The notes under the pieces: generated by a model | Database searches by the model: none | Seen by the model: only the letters and a program-made list of their open reading frames with translations | What the model was told of the DNA's origin: nothing | From: Anthopleura xanthogrammica | Lineage: Eukaryota; Cnidaria; Anthozoa; Actiniaria; Actiniidae | DNA: 64,000 bases | Reading direction: 5' to 3' | Assembly (NCBI GenBank): GCA_964019055.1 | Contig: OZ025206.1 | Location: 25,118,906 to 25,182,905 of the forward strand | Part shown: positions 10,713 to 22,416 of the stretch, one piece after another | How positions within the stretch are numbered: the stretch's first letter is position 1 | Layout: each line of letters opens with the position of its first letter | Translations under genes and position numbers: made by a program

Positions 10713-13700
10713 ATCAAAACGAAGATGCTGACGTTGATAAACCTGCCATCGCCCCGCCCAACCAACCCTTCATGGCATCCATAAACCAGGATCATATGCA
10801 GTACGTGGTTATAGATGCATTCTCAGTAGTTTGAACACCCCCCTCATCACCAGCATTCGATATTGCTGCGTTCTTTATTTGATATTGGATGATCGATCGA
10901 TAATATACTGAGAACACACCTTCAAATCTTCAACCTCCTTCTCTAGATATTCTAGCTCTGCTGCTTCGTCATTCTCCACTGGCTCCCATCTCTACAAACA
11001 AGAAATAAAAAACAAATCCTTCACAATTTCTTCTTTCATATGAAAATACTAACATTTGATCTCAGGCAATTCTTCCTCACCTGCAGTTCTCTGCCCAAAG
11101 GAGCCATGTTCGTACTCTGACTGATTTCCACATCAGTCTTAAAAGTGTTGATACCCACTTCTTTAAGAGAAACGTACCAATATCAGGGATGAATCCCTTA
11201 CAATCAACATTGATGTTGTTACTATAATCATCCTTAGTGTAATTCTCACCTTTGTCCTGTTTTTCAGTTTCATTTCTAGTTTCTTCCACTTCTTTCTCGG
11301 TCTTTAAATTTCTCTCCAGCTGGTTTGACATGCTGCAAGGAAACAGAGTATAAAGTTCTAAAATATAACGCAACTACAATGGCTTCCTTTGATACTGAAT
11401 GTACTCTTCATGATCTTTAGTTCACTCTTCCTTCACACATATTCCTGCATAGATGTCATTTATTTCATTCAGTTTCCCATTCTCATTGCTATTCTTATTT
11501 CCATTCATATTCTCATTACACTCACGTTGTTTCGACTGTTTTTGTATCCTTTAAGATCTCGGTTTCCTCCAACGAAATATGCTCAACCTGAAAAACAACA
11601 TGTATGAGTTATCCTAGAAGTCTTCATTCTTTCTCTATCTGACCGCGATTAACCGCAGATTCACACCTTAATCTTCTCGATGGGATATTTACTAGCAATA
11701 TTCAACTTCATCATTCCTGAGCATCATTTCAAATCCTCAAATAATACACATCGTATCCTGTTGGGAAAGTATTATGACCGAAAAGCACTACCCTACGTAC
11801 CCTACCCCCTCCCGGTATCCACGCCTAGTCCCCTAGTCTCCAGTTCCCTTGCATCGCCAAACAGACCAGGTTAGCCAGCTGTTATCCATCCCAGTAATAC
11901 TCACCAGTACTGTCTGGTCACGTGTGTCGTCCACGTTCAAAGTGAAGTCCAAACGAGACTCCTCGTCTGTTACCCAAAAAACGTGAGATTAATTGATTTG
12001 CACTCGATTAGTTATCAATTTTACAATTTTTATGGATTATTTATTATCTTTTTATCAATAAAAATCCATTTGATTCTCAACCTAAACTCTGTTAATGAAT
12101 TATTATTGAATTATCAACATAAATCCGTATCAGTTCCTTGTCCAATAGTCTATCCAATATTTCTTACTGATTTCAGTCTTCATTATTTGTACCTCTAACT
12201 AGATGTTTCTTGTCTTTCTTGCTACGGTTTCCAAGTCTGCTGGCGGGATTTTCGCTGTTCTTTTCTGGCAAGCTGAAAATTAAGCCAAATTTTCGTGTAA
12301 TTCTTCATTCATTTACCATTGTTCCACCAACAACATATTAACGTTCCATCCCACACAACATCTTTCCTACACATCCTAGTAGCATCCCACATGGGATAGC
12401 TTACGATACAGCCACAGTTAATTGTTGGATAGCCTTTGTCGCATGCGTAATAGATAATGAACACTTTTACTAGCTGACATCCCACATGGCTTAGCTAGTC
12501 ACTTCTATGTTAAATTACACAAACTACTTACGTCAAGACGAATCCTGTTGTTTCCATGAACTCTTTAGTTTGTTGCAAACTAAAGTCGGCAAACTATGAA
12601 AAAGCAAAAGAATATTATATAGAGCAAGACTAAGGTCAAACGTCGAACTTAATTCACATCAGTAGAACCTAATGACATCAAAGAAGAGCGTCTTATTTTC
12701 TATTGTTTCCAATGCATACCGCTCATGTGAAGTTCGATGTTTGACCTTATTTTAAGAATTAGAATTATTAGTTACCGGGAAATTGAAGCTAGACTAAGGG
12801 GCTGAGGGAGGGGGGAGCATCAGATGCCTGACATATATATATGGGATGACGATTTTGGTTTAGAAACTCGATCTATATAAACAAGAGAGAGCTTTGTGTA
12901 TTAATGATGTTGAAGAAAAGCTGATTTTAACTTACCGCGATAACTACGCCCTCACTTTCATCTGCACTGGAAACTTCGTCTGAAACCTGCGAAAAAATTA
13001 CAATAAAATGAGGTAAAAGCCACCAAAACACTTGAAGATAAAGAACAAAGAAACAGCGAAAAAAACTTGCCAAGCGTACCATAAACACACCCAACTCGCA
13101 CTCATCTACATTGTAACTGAGTTCTTCAAAGGCATCAAACCATTCCTGCAAAATGAAATGAAAGACAATATTATTCTAAAATGAAACTATCAAAAAAAAT
13201 TCAAAAGAAAGAAAAAGACAGAAGAAAAAAGAAAAAACAAGCAAAAAAGTTAAATTTAGTGAATGTACCTCAGACACGTCATCCTTAGTCACACTACTGC
13301 ATTCAGCATCAAACCATTCCTGGAAAATGAGATGAAATATAGAAATATTAAATGAGACACTCGAAAATGAAGGAGAACACCAGAGAAAAAGGAAAGGCAA
13401 GCGAAGTAAGTTAATTTTGGTGTACCTCATATACGTCATCACCCTCAGTCACACTACTACATACTTCACAGGCATCAAACCATTCCTGGGAAAAAAAGAA
13501 AAATGAAAACCATCAACACACTTGAAAAGAAAGAAAAATACCGATCGAAAAAACTGAAACAAAATACTAGTGGAGAAAAGAATTTTAATATACATCACCC
13601 GATTTTCACTTACATCACTGGATTCTGCGTATTCTTCAACGCATTCCTGCAGAAAGTAGAAAGCAAAGAAATAATCTAAAAAGTTCAATATAATCCCCTC

Positions 13701-13826
13701 TCGCTAACTGAACTGATGATTCTGTTCATTCCTCTAATTGTTTTTAAACCTGTTACATATACCAAGTTTTCCAGAAATCAGGGTCAATTCGTCAAACAAG
13801 CACTTAAACGATCATCGCTCTGCTAG

Positions 13827-14137
13827 GAAGCCCTGATTTGGGATTAGTTTTATGTTTAGTGATGGTTTACCAGGACCATACTTCCAGACATCGAGTGCTG
13901 TAGCATCGTATGGACTTACGGCTACGCTGGAGATTTCGACCCCAACACCGCTATCCTGGGAGGAATTACACCAACTGATCAGGAAGCTCGACCGAAGCCT
14001 AAGGGAGAGGTTAGTCGGCCCCTAGACCGTAGATGATTAACCCCTTGCTATGATCAGCAAACCCGGTTGGCGCTTGTGTTACTGATGACTAAGCTCCCAT
14101 GCTCACTTCTTTCCATGTGGGACGCGAAAAAAAATCT
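13827..14137 (+). repeat. Inverted repeat A, intron-5 arm, copy 1
   Basis: About 310 bp from GGAAGCCCTGATTTGGGATT to CCATGTGGGACGCGAAAAAA. A reverse-complement partner is at 14508-14823. In this copy the arms are only about 370 bp apart, enclosing exon 5. Confidence 0.9.
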
Positions 14138-14507
14138 TTTTTTAACAGTTGTGCATGAGAAGACACATGAATATGGATGCAACTCAAACAAAAAATCTTA
14201 TTCTCTTGTTCCATAATGGGAAAACATTGTAACGTAACGATAAGGTGCATTGATTTTTACTGACCTTCAGAGTTCTTGTGTTGTCGTCTTCTTTGATGTA
14301 TGTATCTGTAATAAATAATAGAAATATGTATATATAAAACTTGAATTTAGGAGGACAAAGCTTCCACTACGACATACAAGCGATTGCGAATGAAGTGCTG
14401 TGGTAAATAGCAATTAAGACACAGGAATGTAGCGAAAGGGATGTGATGGTCCTGTGATTGGTCACGGACCGCGGAATACCTTAAAAAGTGGTGGGGCTAT
14501 AATGTCT

Positions 14508-14823
14508 CGGGATTTTTTTCGCGTCCCACATGGAAAGAAGAGAGCATGGGAGGTTAGCCATCAGTAACACAAGCTCCATACCGGGTTTGCTGGTCATAGC
14601 AAGGGGTTAATCATCTACGGTCTAGGGGCCGACTAACCTCTCCCTTAGGTTTCGGTCGAGCTTCCTGATCAGTTGGTATAATTCCTCCCAGGATAGCGGT
14701 GTTGGGGTCGAAATCTCCAGCGTAGCCGTAAGTCCATACGATGCTACAGCACTCGATGTCTGGAAGTATGGTCCTGGTAAACCATCACTAAACATAAAAA
14801 TAATCCCAAATCAGGGCTTCCTA
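14508..14823 (-). repeat. Inverted repeat A, upstream arm, after copy 1
   Basis: Reverse complement of 13827-14137 with few differences. It starts GATTTTTTTCGCGTCCCACA, matching the arm at the window end (63754 onward) better than the other arms. Confidence 0.9.
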
Positions 14824-15085
14824 AGCAGATTTATTTGAAAAGGATAAGAACGTTTTTGGATTAAAAAACATAAGGTTCCAATTCTCAGATTGAAACTATT
14901 TTGTTTTGTCCTCCAAATTGAGCTGCTCTGACGTCACGTGAAAGGGGTCTATTGAAAAAACCGAAAGAGGTGGTTACCGGGTAGCCCCACCCCTCCCCTC
15001 TAAATCGGGGTCACGAAAGATGTCAGTTTTAAAAGAATATGTTTGACACAAGAACAATTGTTTTCACTCCAATAGAATCTACATT

Positions 15086-15091
15086 TTTATT
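15086..15091 (-). terminator. Candidate polyadenylation signal of copy 2
   Basis: AATAAA on the gene strand, about 540 bp past the stop. The same CATTTTTATTTTTA stretch occurs downstream of copies 3-7 and is missing for copy 1. Confidence 0.4.
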
Positions 15092-15360
15092 TTTACATTT
15101 GTTTCTTATTAGTTTTGTTCAAACTATTTACAGAATGACAGGTTAGTTGTGTAATCTTGTTGTAACTCCTCTTTGAAAACGCATTTTCTGTTACAACTAT
15201 TAAAGAAAAAAACTACACTGAATACATCGCCGCAATATACTTCCACGGCCACAAAGAACATTTTGCTCACTTGGTTTTCGGTTGTTTGTGTTTTCAAAGC
15301 GTCAAGCTTTTCATATACTTGTATATAAAATGGTAAGTATAATACATAGTACTAGACACA

Positions 15361-15490
15361 GTTCACAGTTCCCTGCGCCATCGTCCAAAGTGTTTAAAAA
15401 AGGTCTCTATCATCGCAAGCTCACCGTTCATCTCGCTTCGATGCAAAGGCACGGCTACCTTTCAAGATGGCCCAGGGAACTGTGAAGGGG
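15361..15490. repeat. Small element with inverted ends in the copy-2 3' flank
   Basis: GTTCACAGTTCCCTGCGCCAT at the left and ATGGCCCAGGGAACTGTGAA at the right are near-perfect inverted repeats. Similar ends are seen at 23408, 31640 and 48303. Copies 5 and 7 have a rearranged, partly inverted form (40265-40420 and 56725-56876). Confidence 0.65.
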
Positions 15491-15629
15491 AATACTCCAT
15501 TGTTTTCTTTTGTTTTACTTTGACTGTTAGTCACTAATAGTCCCTTTTATGTTGTGGCTAGGAAGTTGGACCCAGAGCAACTCGCCACCCTCCCTCCCTT
15601 GTCACCCTGGGTCCTTACAGACAATCACA

Positions 15630-18600
15630 TCAGTAATTTCTATTTCTTCTTTTGGAATTTTTTCTTCTCTGTTTGTTCTTTTTCTGTTTATTTTCCTGAA
15701 TATCAAAACAAATCACATGTCAGTATATGTTATTGTATGTTACTGATCACTGACCGGTCCAGTCCCACACACCTTTGAACCATATGGAGGGGGACTGGAT
15801 CACACCCTTAACATTGACGTCATTTCCGGTCTAGTGTGAGATTTTGATAATGACTTGCAGTAATGATGACATATCATTGGTCAGTTATTAGACTTACTTT
15901 CATGATCTCATTTGCCATCTTTTCAGCAAACTCGATTTGTTCTCTCGATAATGTTGACATATCAAGTTTTGTACTGAAGTCAAGACAACACAACAGATTA
16001 TTAATATCTATCACAACTAATATGATATGATAATTATAAGAATATTAATATTATCCAGAATACTTACGTATATTGACTTAGATCATCCAGAAAAGTAGAA
16101 TTGACATCAGGGTTTAATTCATACATTTTTTCTGGTGAAAGGATGGTTTCGTCCTAAAAGAAAAATATATTGATAGAAATCACAACCAGAATTACTTGGT
16201 ACCCTGTGGAAAACCAGATCAGTGCTCACTCTACACGCCATTTTCGTTCCCAGAGCCTGCGATATTGCCAGCCAGCGCAAGCAATAGCGCAGGCCTTGGG
16301 AACGAGAATGACTCCAAGCATCCAGAATCATACCCACTGGGTACCCTGTGGAAAACCCCTTCAGTGCTCACTCTGCGCAACCAGAACTACTGGGTAGCCT
16401 GTGGAAAACCCCTTCAGTGCTCACTCTACACATCCAGAACTACTGGGTACCCTGTGGAAAACCCATTAGTGCTTACTCTGCATCACCAGAACTACTGGGT
16501 ACCCTGTGGAGAACCCCTTCAGTGCTCACTCTGCGCAACCAGAACTACTGGGTACCCTGTGGAGAACCTCTTCAGTGCTCACTCTGTGAATCAAAACGAA
16601 GATGCTGACGTTGATAAACCCGTCAAAGCTCCACCCAACCCACCCTTCATGGCATCCATAAACCAGGATGCAGTACGTGGTGATAGATGTATCCTCAGTC
16701 GTTTAAACACTCCCCCCCCCCCCCCCATCACTAGCATTCAATATTGCTGCATTCTTCATTTGATGATCGATCGATGGATAATATACTGAGAACTTACCTT
16801 CAAATCTTCACCCTCCTTCTCTAGATATTCTAGCTCTGCTGCTTCGTCATTCTCCACTGGCTCCCATCTCTACAAACAAGAAATAAAAAACACAACCTTT
16901 AAAAATCACAATTTCATCTTTCATATGAAAATACTAACATTTGATCTCAGGCAAGTCTTCCTTACCTGCAGTTCTCTGTCCAAAGGAGCCATGTTCGTAC
17001 TCTGGCTGATTTGGGGATCAGTCTTAAAGGTGTTGATACCCACTTCTTGAAGAAAAACGTACCAACATCAGGGATGAATTCCTTACAATCAACATTTATA
17101 TTGTTACTATAATCATTCTTAGTGTAATTCTCACCTTTGTCCTGTTTTTCAGTTTCATTTCTAGTTTCTTCCACTTCTTTCTCGGTCTTTAAATTTTCCT
17201 CCAGCTGGTTTGACATGCTGCAAGGAAACAGAGTATAAAGTTCTAAAATGTAACGCAACTATAATGGCTTCCTTTGATACTGAATATACTCTTCATGATC
17301 TTTAGTTCACTCTTCCTTCACACACATTCCTGCAAAGATGCCATTTATTTCATTCACTTTCCCATTCTCATTCCTATTCTTATTTCCATTCATATTCTCA
17401 TTATACTCACGTTGTTTCCACTGTTTTTGTATCCTTTAAGATCTCGGTTTCCTCCAACGAAATATGCTCAACCTGAAAAACAACATGTATGAGTTATCCT
17501 AGAAGTCTTCATTCTTTCTTTATCTGACCGCAATTAACCGCAGATTCACACCTTAATCATCTCGATGGGATATTTACTAGCAATATTCAACTTCATCATT
17601 CCTGAGCATCATTTCAAATCCTCAAATAATACACATCGTATCCTGTCTGGGTTGGAAAAGTATTATGACCGAAAAGCACTACCCTACGTACCCTACCCCC
17701 TCCCGGTATCCACGCCTAGTCCCCTAGTCTCCAGTTCCCTTGCATCGCCAAACAGACCAGGTTAGCCAGCTGTTATCCATCCCAGTAATACTCACCAGTA
17801 CTGTCTGGTCACGTGTGTCGTCCACGTTCAAAGTGAAGTCCAAACGAGACTCCTCGTCTGTTACCCAAAAAACGTGAGATTAATTGATTTGCACTCGATT
17901 AGTTATCAATTTTACAATTTTTATGGATTATTTATTATCTTTTTATCAATAAAAATCCATTTGATTCTCAACCTAAACTCTGTTAATGAATTATTATTGA
18001 ACTATCAACATAAATCCGTATCAGTTCTTGTCCAATAGTCTATCCAATATTTCTTACTGATTTCAGTCCTCACTATTTGTACCTCTAACTAGATGTTTCT
18101 TGTCTTTCTTGCTACGGTTTCCAAGTCTGCTGGCGGGATTTTCGCTTTTCTTCTCTGGCAAGCTGAAAATTAAGCCAAATTTTCGTGTAATTCTTCATTC
18201 ATTTACCATTGTTCCACCAACAACATATTAACGTTCCATCCCACACAACATCTTTCCTACACATCCTTGTAACATCCCACATGGGATAGCTTACGATACA
18301 GCCATAGTTAATTGTAAAGCGCTTTACACTTTACAAGCTGACATCCCACATGGCTTAGCTAGTCACTTCTATGTTAAATTACACAAACTACTTACGTCAA
18401 GACGACTCCTGTTGTTTCCATGAACTCTTTAGTTTGTTGCAAACTAAAGTCGGCAAACTATGAAAAAGCAAAAGAATATTATATAGAGCGAGACTAAGGT
18501 CAAACGTCGAACTTAATTCACATGAGTAGAACCTAATGACATCAAAGAAGAGCGTCTTATTTTCTATTGTTTTCAATGCGTACGGCTCATGTGAAGTTCG

Positions 18601-21600
18601 ATGTTTGACCTTATTTTAAGAATTAGAATTATTAGTTACCGGGAAATTGAAGACTAAGGGGCTGAGGGAGGGGGGAGCATTAGATGCCTGACATATATAT
18701 ATAGGAATGACGATTTTGGTTTAGAAACTCGATCTATATAAACAAGAGAGAGCTTTGTGTGTTAATGATGTTGAAGAAAAGTTGATTTTAACTTACCGCG
18801 ATAACTACGCCCTCACTTTCATCTGCACTGGAAACTTCGTCTGAAACCTGCTAAAAATATTACAATAAAATGAGGTAAAAGCCACCAAAACACTTGAAGA
18901 GAAAGAACAAAGAAACAGCGAAAAAAACTTGCCAAGCGTACCATAAACACACCCGACTCGCAATCATCTACATTGTAACTGCATTCTTCACAGGCATCAA
19001 ACCATTCCTGCAAAATGAAATGAAAGACAATATTATTCTAAAATGAAACTATCAAAAAGAAACAGACAGAAGAAAAAAGGAAAAACAAGCAAAAAAGTTA
19101 ATTTTAGTGAATGTACCTCAGACACGTCATCCTCAGTCACACTATTGCATTCTGCATCAAACCATTCCTGGAAAATGAGACGAAATATAGAAATATTAAA
19201 TGAGACACTCGAAAATGAAGGAGAACACCGGAGAAAAAGGAAAAACATGCGAAGTAAGTTAATTTTGGTGTACCTCATATACGTCATCACCCTCAGTCAC
19301 ACTACTGCATACTTCACAGGCATCAAACCATTCCTGGGAAAGAAAAAAAAAATGAAAGCCATTAAGACACTTGAAAAGAAAGAAAAATACCGATCGAAAA
19401 AACTGAAACAAAATACTAGTGGAGAAAAGAATTTTAATGTACATCACCCGATTTTAACTTACATCACTCGATTCTGCGTATTCTTCAACGCATTCCTGCA
19501 GAAAGTAGAAAGCAAAGAAATAAATTCATTTACCCTTAACAACATCTTCACTGTGTTCACATGATGTTTCATCACATTCCTGGAGAAATAAGTATAAAAT
19601 ACGACTACAAAATAATCTAAAGAGTTTACTATAATCCCCTCTCGCTAACTGAACTGATGATTCTGTTCATTCCTCTAATTGTTTTTAAACCTGTTACATA
19701 TACCAAGTTTTCCAGAAATCAGGGTCAATTCGTCAAACAAGCACTTAAACGATCATCGCTCTGCTAGGAAGCCCTGATTTGGGATCAGTTTTATGTTTAG
19801 TGATGGTTTACCAGGACCATACTTCCAGACATCGAGTGCTGTAGCATCGTATGGACTTACGGCTACGCTGGAGATTTCGACCCCAACACCGCTATCCTGG
19901 GAGGAATTATACCAACTGATCAGGAAGCTCGACCGAAGCCTAAGGGAGAGGTTAGTCGGCCCCTAGACCGTAGATGATTAACCCCTTGCTATGATCAGCA
20001 AACCCGGTTGGCACTTGTGTTACTGATGACTAAGCTCCCATGCTCACGCCTTTCCATGTGGGACGCGAAAAAAAATCTTTTTTTAACAGTTGTGCATGAG
20101 AAGACACATGAATATGGATGCAACTCAAACAAAAAATCTCATTCTCTTGTTCCATAATGGGAAAACATTGTAACGTAACGATAAGGTGCATTGATTTTTA
20201 CTGACCTTCAGAGTTCTTGTGTTGTCGTCTTCTTTGATGTATGTATCTGTAATAAATAATAGAAATATGTATATATAAAACTTGAATTTAGGAGGACAAA
20301 GCTTCCACTACGACATACAAGCGATTGCGAATGAAGTGCTGTGGTAAATAGCAATTAAGACACAGGAATGTAGCGAAAGGGATGTGATGGTCCTGTGATT
20401 GGTCACGGACCGCGGAATACCTTAAAAAGTGGTGGGGCTATATAAGAGACTAGTATGGGAAAAAGTTATTGAACTAATATAATATCGCTAAAGCTAGCCC
20501 TAGCTACCAGCCCCTCCCCTTGAGCGGTTCCTGTGGATGGATATTGGAATCTTATGCCTGTAATTCAGTACTACATGTAGTGTACCTGATGAACTTGTTT
20601 CGTTCTGTTTCCTCTCAGTTTTGTCAAACCTAAACATGAACAAGTGGTAAAATATGTTGAAAATATGTTAAAAATAGGTAGGTAAAAACAGGTAGACGTT
20701 ACGACTTACCATTTGGAAATAAGAAACACAAGTACTAAAAGTGAAGCAATAGACCCAAAACACACCAAGGGATAAGAAGACGTTCCATCAACTGCTGGGT
20801 GGTACACCACCAATAAAGTGTTGCATGAAACTGAATGAAGAAATGGAAGAAGATGCAAAAGATGTGAAATTAATCATACCCCACCCATCACTTGTTGTTC
20901 CATACTCCCCTACCCAACCCATCACTTGTTGTTCCATGCAACCCTACCCCACCCATCACTTGTTGTTCCATACTCCCCTACCCCACCCATCACTTGTTGT
21001 TCCATACTCCCCTACCCCACCCATCACTTCTTGTTCCATACTCCCCTACCCCACCCATCACTTGTTGTTCCATACTCCCCTACCCCACCCATCACTTGTT
21101 GTTCCATTCTCCCCCACCATTTATCTTTTATAGTTTTTATACCTGTGTTGTATATTTCCTTCTGTATATATTGTGTTGTTGTAGTTATGTCTTGTTGTTG
21201 TTGTGTTGATGGAAAAACTGTAGAAATAAAACAAGTAATCATTAAACCAATGCACGAGAAAAGTTAAACCAATTACATTTGATGATAAATAAACATTTGC
21301 AAAAATAGAAAAAAATTCTCAAGTAAGATTCTAAGTTCTAGAACTTTCACATGAGTTTCCTATTCCTTTTCTTCAGTTTATCTTTTCTTAATTTCCTTTA
21401 TTACTACATCGTATAATTCTTTCAATTTCGTCTTTTTTCCCAATTAATCCTGATTTTATTTTCAGAAGCCGCTTTAGTACGTGTGTAACAAGCTAGGATT
21501 ACCCAGGCATCATTATTGCAATTTCCTTCAAACATTAAGATATATTCTACCTGCTTCCAATGTAGCTTCCTTTAAGATTGCATGAGCCTCCAATAGTTTC

Positions 21601-21870
21601 CGTTGCTCTGCAAAGAAATAAACGAGTACAGAATGAGATATTTATTCAATGTCATCAAACATTACTTGTTGAAAAGTGGAAGCACAGAACGCGCGGAAAT
21701 CAAGCAAGACGCGATTTCTTGCGCTAGAATCATGTGATCCCCGGATATTTACCTGTTTGAATGGAGCTGACATGTTTTCCCTTTGCATTACCAAATATAA
21801 AATATTCGATGCAAAATTCTATTCCATAAAAGAATAAGAAAACGCCGGTAAATATCACGACTTCAATCAT
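15630..21870 (-). CDS. Array copy 2: two-pass membrane protein with acidic tail, family unrecognised (20 exons, intact)
   Basis: Exons 1-20: 21753..21870, 21551..21607, 20710..20830, 20586..20629, 20206..20246, 19463..19495, 19274..19333, 19117..19167, 18942..19007, 18797..18847, 18396..18457, 18083..18162, 17796..17857, 17411..17472, 17135..17217, 16966..17045, 16798..16869, 16068..16153, 15898..15973, 15630..15695. They sum to 1371 nt (456 residues), and every junction phase agrees. The start is fixed by an in-frame TAG ten codons upstream (21898..21900). Residues 3-27 (VVIFTGVFLFFYG...) and 79-97 (PLVCFGSIASLLVLVFLIS) look membrane-spanning. The roughly 50 residues between them include a Lys/Glu helix. 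Residues 99-435 are mostly acidic: mini-exons 6-9 start ECVEE, EWFDACE, EWFDAEC and EWFDACE. The last exon is basic (11 Lys/Arg in 21 residues). The function is unknown. A two-helix membrane adaptor or a membrane-tethered regulator are guesses only. Confidence 0.88.
16190..16582. repeat. 53-bp minisatellite, copy 2, interrupted by a hairpin insert
   Basis: Six to seven units of the same 53-bp family in intron 17. After the first unit it is broken by a foreign palindromic insert (16236-16320). Confidence 0.9.
16238..16311. mobile_element. Short hairpin element inside the copy-2 minisatellite
   Basis: The left arm CATTTTCGTTCCCAGAGCCT (16239-16258) faces the complement of GGGAACGAGAATG (16298-16310). 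The arms pair for about 30 bp with a loop near 16269-16278. None of the other six copies has it, so it is a recent insertion, either a very small MITE or a fold-back sequence. Confidence 0.65.
19538..19579 (-). other. Optional or decayed extra mini-exon before exon 6 (copy 2)
   Basis: An acceptor CTCCAG is followed by GAATGTGATGAAACATCATG, which reads ECDETSCEHSE, like neighbouring exons 6-9 that all begin GAATG. No good GT donor keeps the frame: GAT/GTTGTT is weak, and AAGG/GTAAAT would give 46 nt. Equivalent sites are near 27420, 35515, 44437 and 52311. Copies 1 and 7 lack it. Confidence 0.5.
19768..20078 (+). repeat. Inverted repeat A, intron-5 arm, copy 2
   Basis: Same element in the intron between exons 5 and 6. 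Its inverted partner is at 22417-22725, across the 5' exons and promoter. Confidence 0.9.
20877..21117. repeat. 34-bp minisatellite, copy 2, intron 2
   Basis: About seven units of CACCCATCACTTGTTGTTCC followed by ATACTCCCCTACCC. The 34-bp period is not a multiple of three, so one array looks open in all three frames. It lies between exon 2 and the exon encoding the second membrane segment. One unit has a CATGCAACC variant shared with copy 5. Confidence 0.95.
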
Positions 21871-21933
21871 TGTAATGTTATCGTTTGTGCTACCAAGCTA
21901 AAACTGAAGTCATTAGTCTAATGAGGTGTTTGT

Positions 21934-22009
21934 GACGTAATGATTCGAACGCGCGCGAAATGACGTCATGTTCGAAGATGACCAAATATGGCAAATGGCA
22001 CTGACGTCA
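21934..22009 (-). promoter_or_regulatory. Copy-2 promoter: three CRE-type sites and a CArG box
   Basis: TGACGTAA at 21934, TGACGTCA at 21961, CCAAATATGG at 21982 and TGACGTCA at 22002, 64-139 bp upstream of the ATG. TGACGTCA is the palindromic CREB/ATF site and CCAAATATGG fits the SRF CArG consensus. Placement close to the start supports a core or proximal promoter. Confidence 0.65.
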
Positions 22010-22416
22010 TCACAGGAAGCCCAAGCTTGGTTTTTGTGTCTTTATATTACAGTAAATGCATGTAGTAAAAAAGAAAGTGTGATAGAAAGTACGGCAAGGT
22101 CGAACCGCGAGGACTGATGAGTTCTTTATTATTTTCAGCTAGCTGGTTCTGAAATGCTATATCGAGCTCAATGAACACTTTGCGCATGTTCATGATGGTA
22201 GATCGCGCCAAGTGAAAATCTGCAGACTTCAGGTTTGCATGTTGTTCTTACATGTTTTTCATGTGTCCATTTACACTAGTTCCAGTTTTTTCCCCTAAAC
22301 TTCTACTGTCGTATCCTTTCAATAACTGCAAGAAAAATGCCTTCTGTTAAAGAAGCGTTTTAAAGAAAAACAAAACCACAGGATAACGTGGATATAAATG
22401 TCTCGGTATTTTTTTT

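Larger units (their letters stand above)
9901..14305 (-). pseudogene. Array copy 1: 5'-truncated copy of the 20-exon membrane protein gene
   Basis: Only exons 5-20 are present: 14265..14305, 13614..13646, 13426..13485, 13269..13319, 13080..13145, 12936..12986, 12532..12593, 12193..12272, 11905..11966, 11526..11587, 11250..11332, 11081..11160, 10920..10991, 10337..10422, 10167..10242 and 9901..9966. All keep splice sites and frame; exon 17 uses a GTGTGT donor where the others have GTAAGT. Homology to complete copies stops near 14496, just before an inverted repeat arm, so the promoter, start codon, both membrane segments and exons 1-4 are gone. The optional small exon before exon 6 is absent, as in copy 7. 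The sequence below 9820 is unique, so the usual 3' flank with its poly(A) signal is also missing. Probably non-functional, although the remaining reading frame is undamaged. Confidence 0.85.
14306..15629. other. Gap between copies 1 and 2
   Basis: From left: leftover intron-4 sequence of copy 1 to about 14496, inverted arm A, dispersed repeat B (14869-14957), then the 3' flank of copy 2. The latter holds a candidate AATAAA on the minus strand at 15086..15091, about 540 bp after the copy-2 stop. It also holds a small element with inverted ends at 15361-15490. No promoter or first exons are present. Confidence 0.75.

Noticed and set aside
12927..13151. Minus-strand frame starting MQEWFDAFEE as a stand-alone small protein
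   Set aside because: Only its first ~22 residues are real (exon 9); the rest is intron read-through past a GT donor into exon 10.
13827..14137. Repeat A as a structured RNA gene or coding remnant
   Set aside because: No match to snRNA, 5S, 7SL or other RNA that I can recognise, and the best frames contain stops; kept as an unclassified repeat.
15549..15778. Conserved small plus-strand frames starting MLWLGSWTQ or MARKLDPEQ in every unit
   Set aside because: They are antisense to the last exon and 3' UTR of the minus-strand gene; conservation is explained by array identity, and copies differ by frame-altering changes.
16170..16789. Frames with NYWVPCGKPLQCSL / TRTTGYPVEN repeats
   Set aside because: By-product of the 53-bp intronic minisatellite; frames end where the repeat ends and are not conserved between copies.
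20877..21117. CRISPR array
   Set aside because: Repeats are directly adjacent with no unique spacers, and the context is eukaryotic.
22108..22140. Hammerhead ribozyme core (CTGATGAG)
   Set aside because: No matching GAAA/CGAAA core segment or closing stems could be placed around it.
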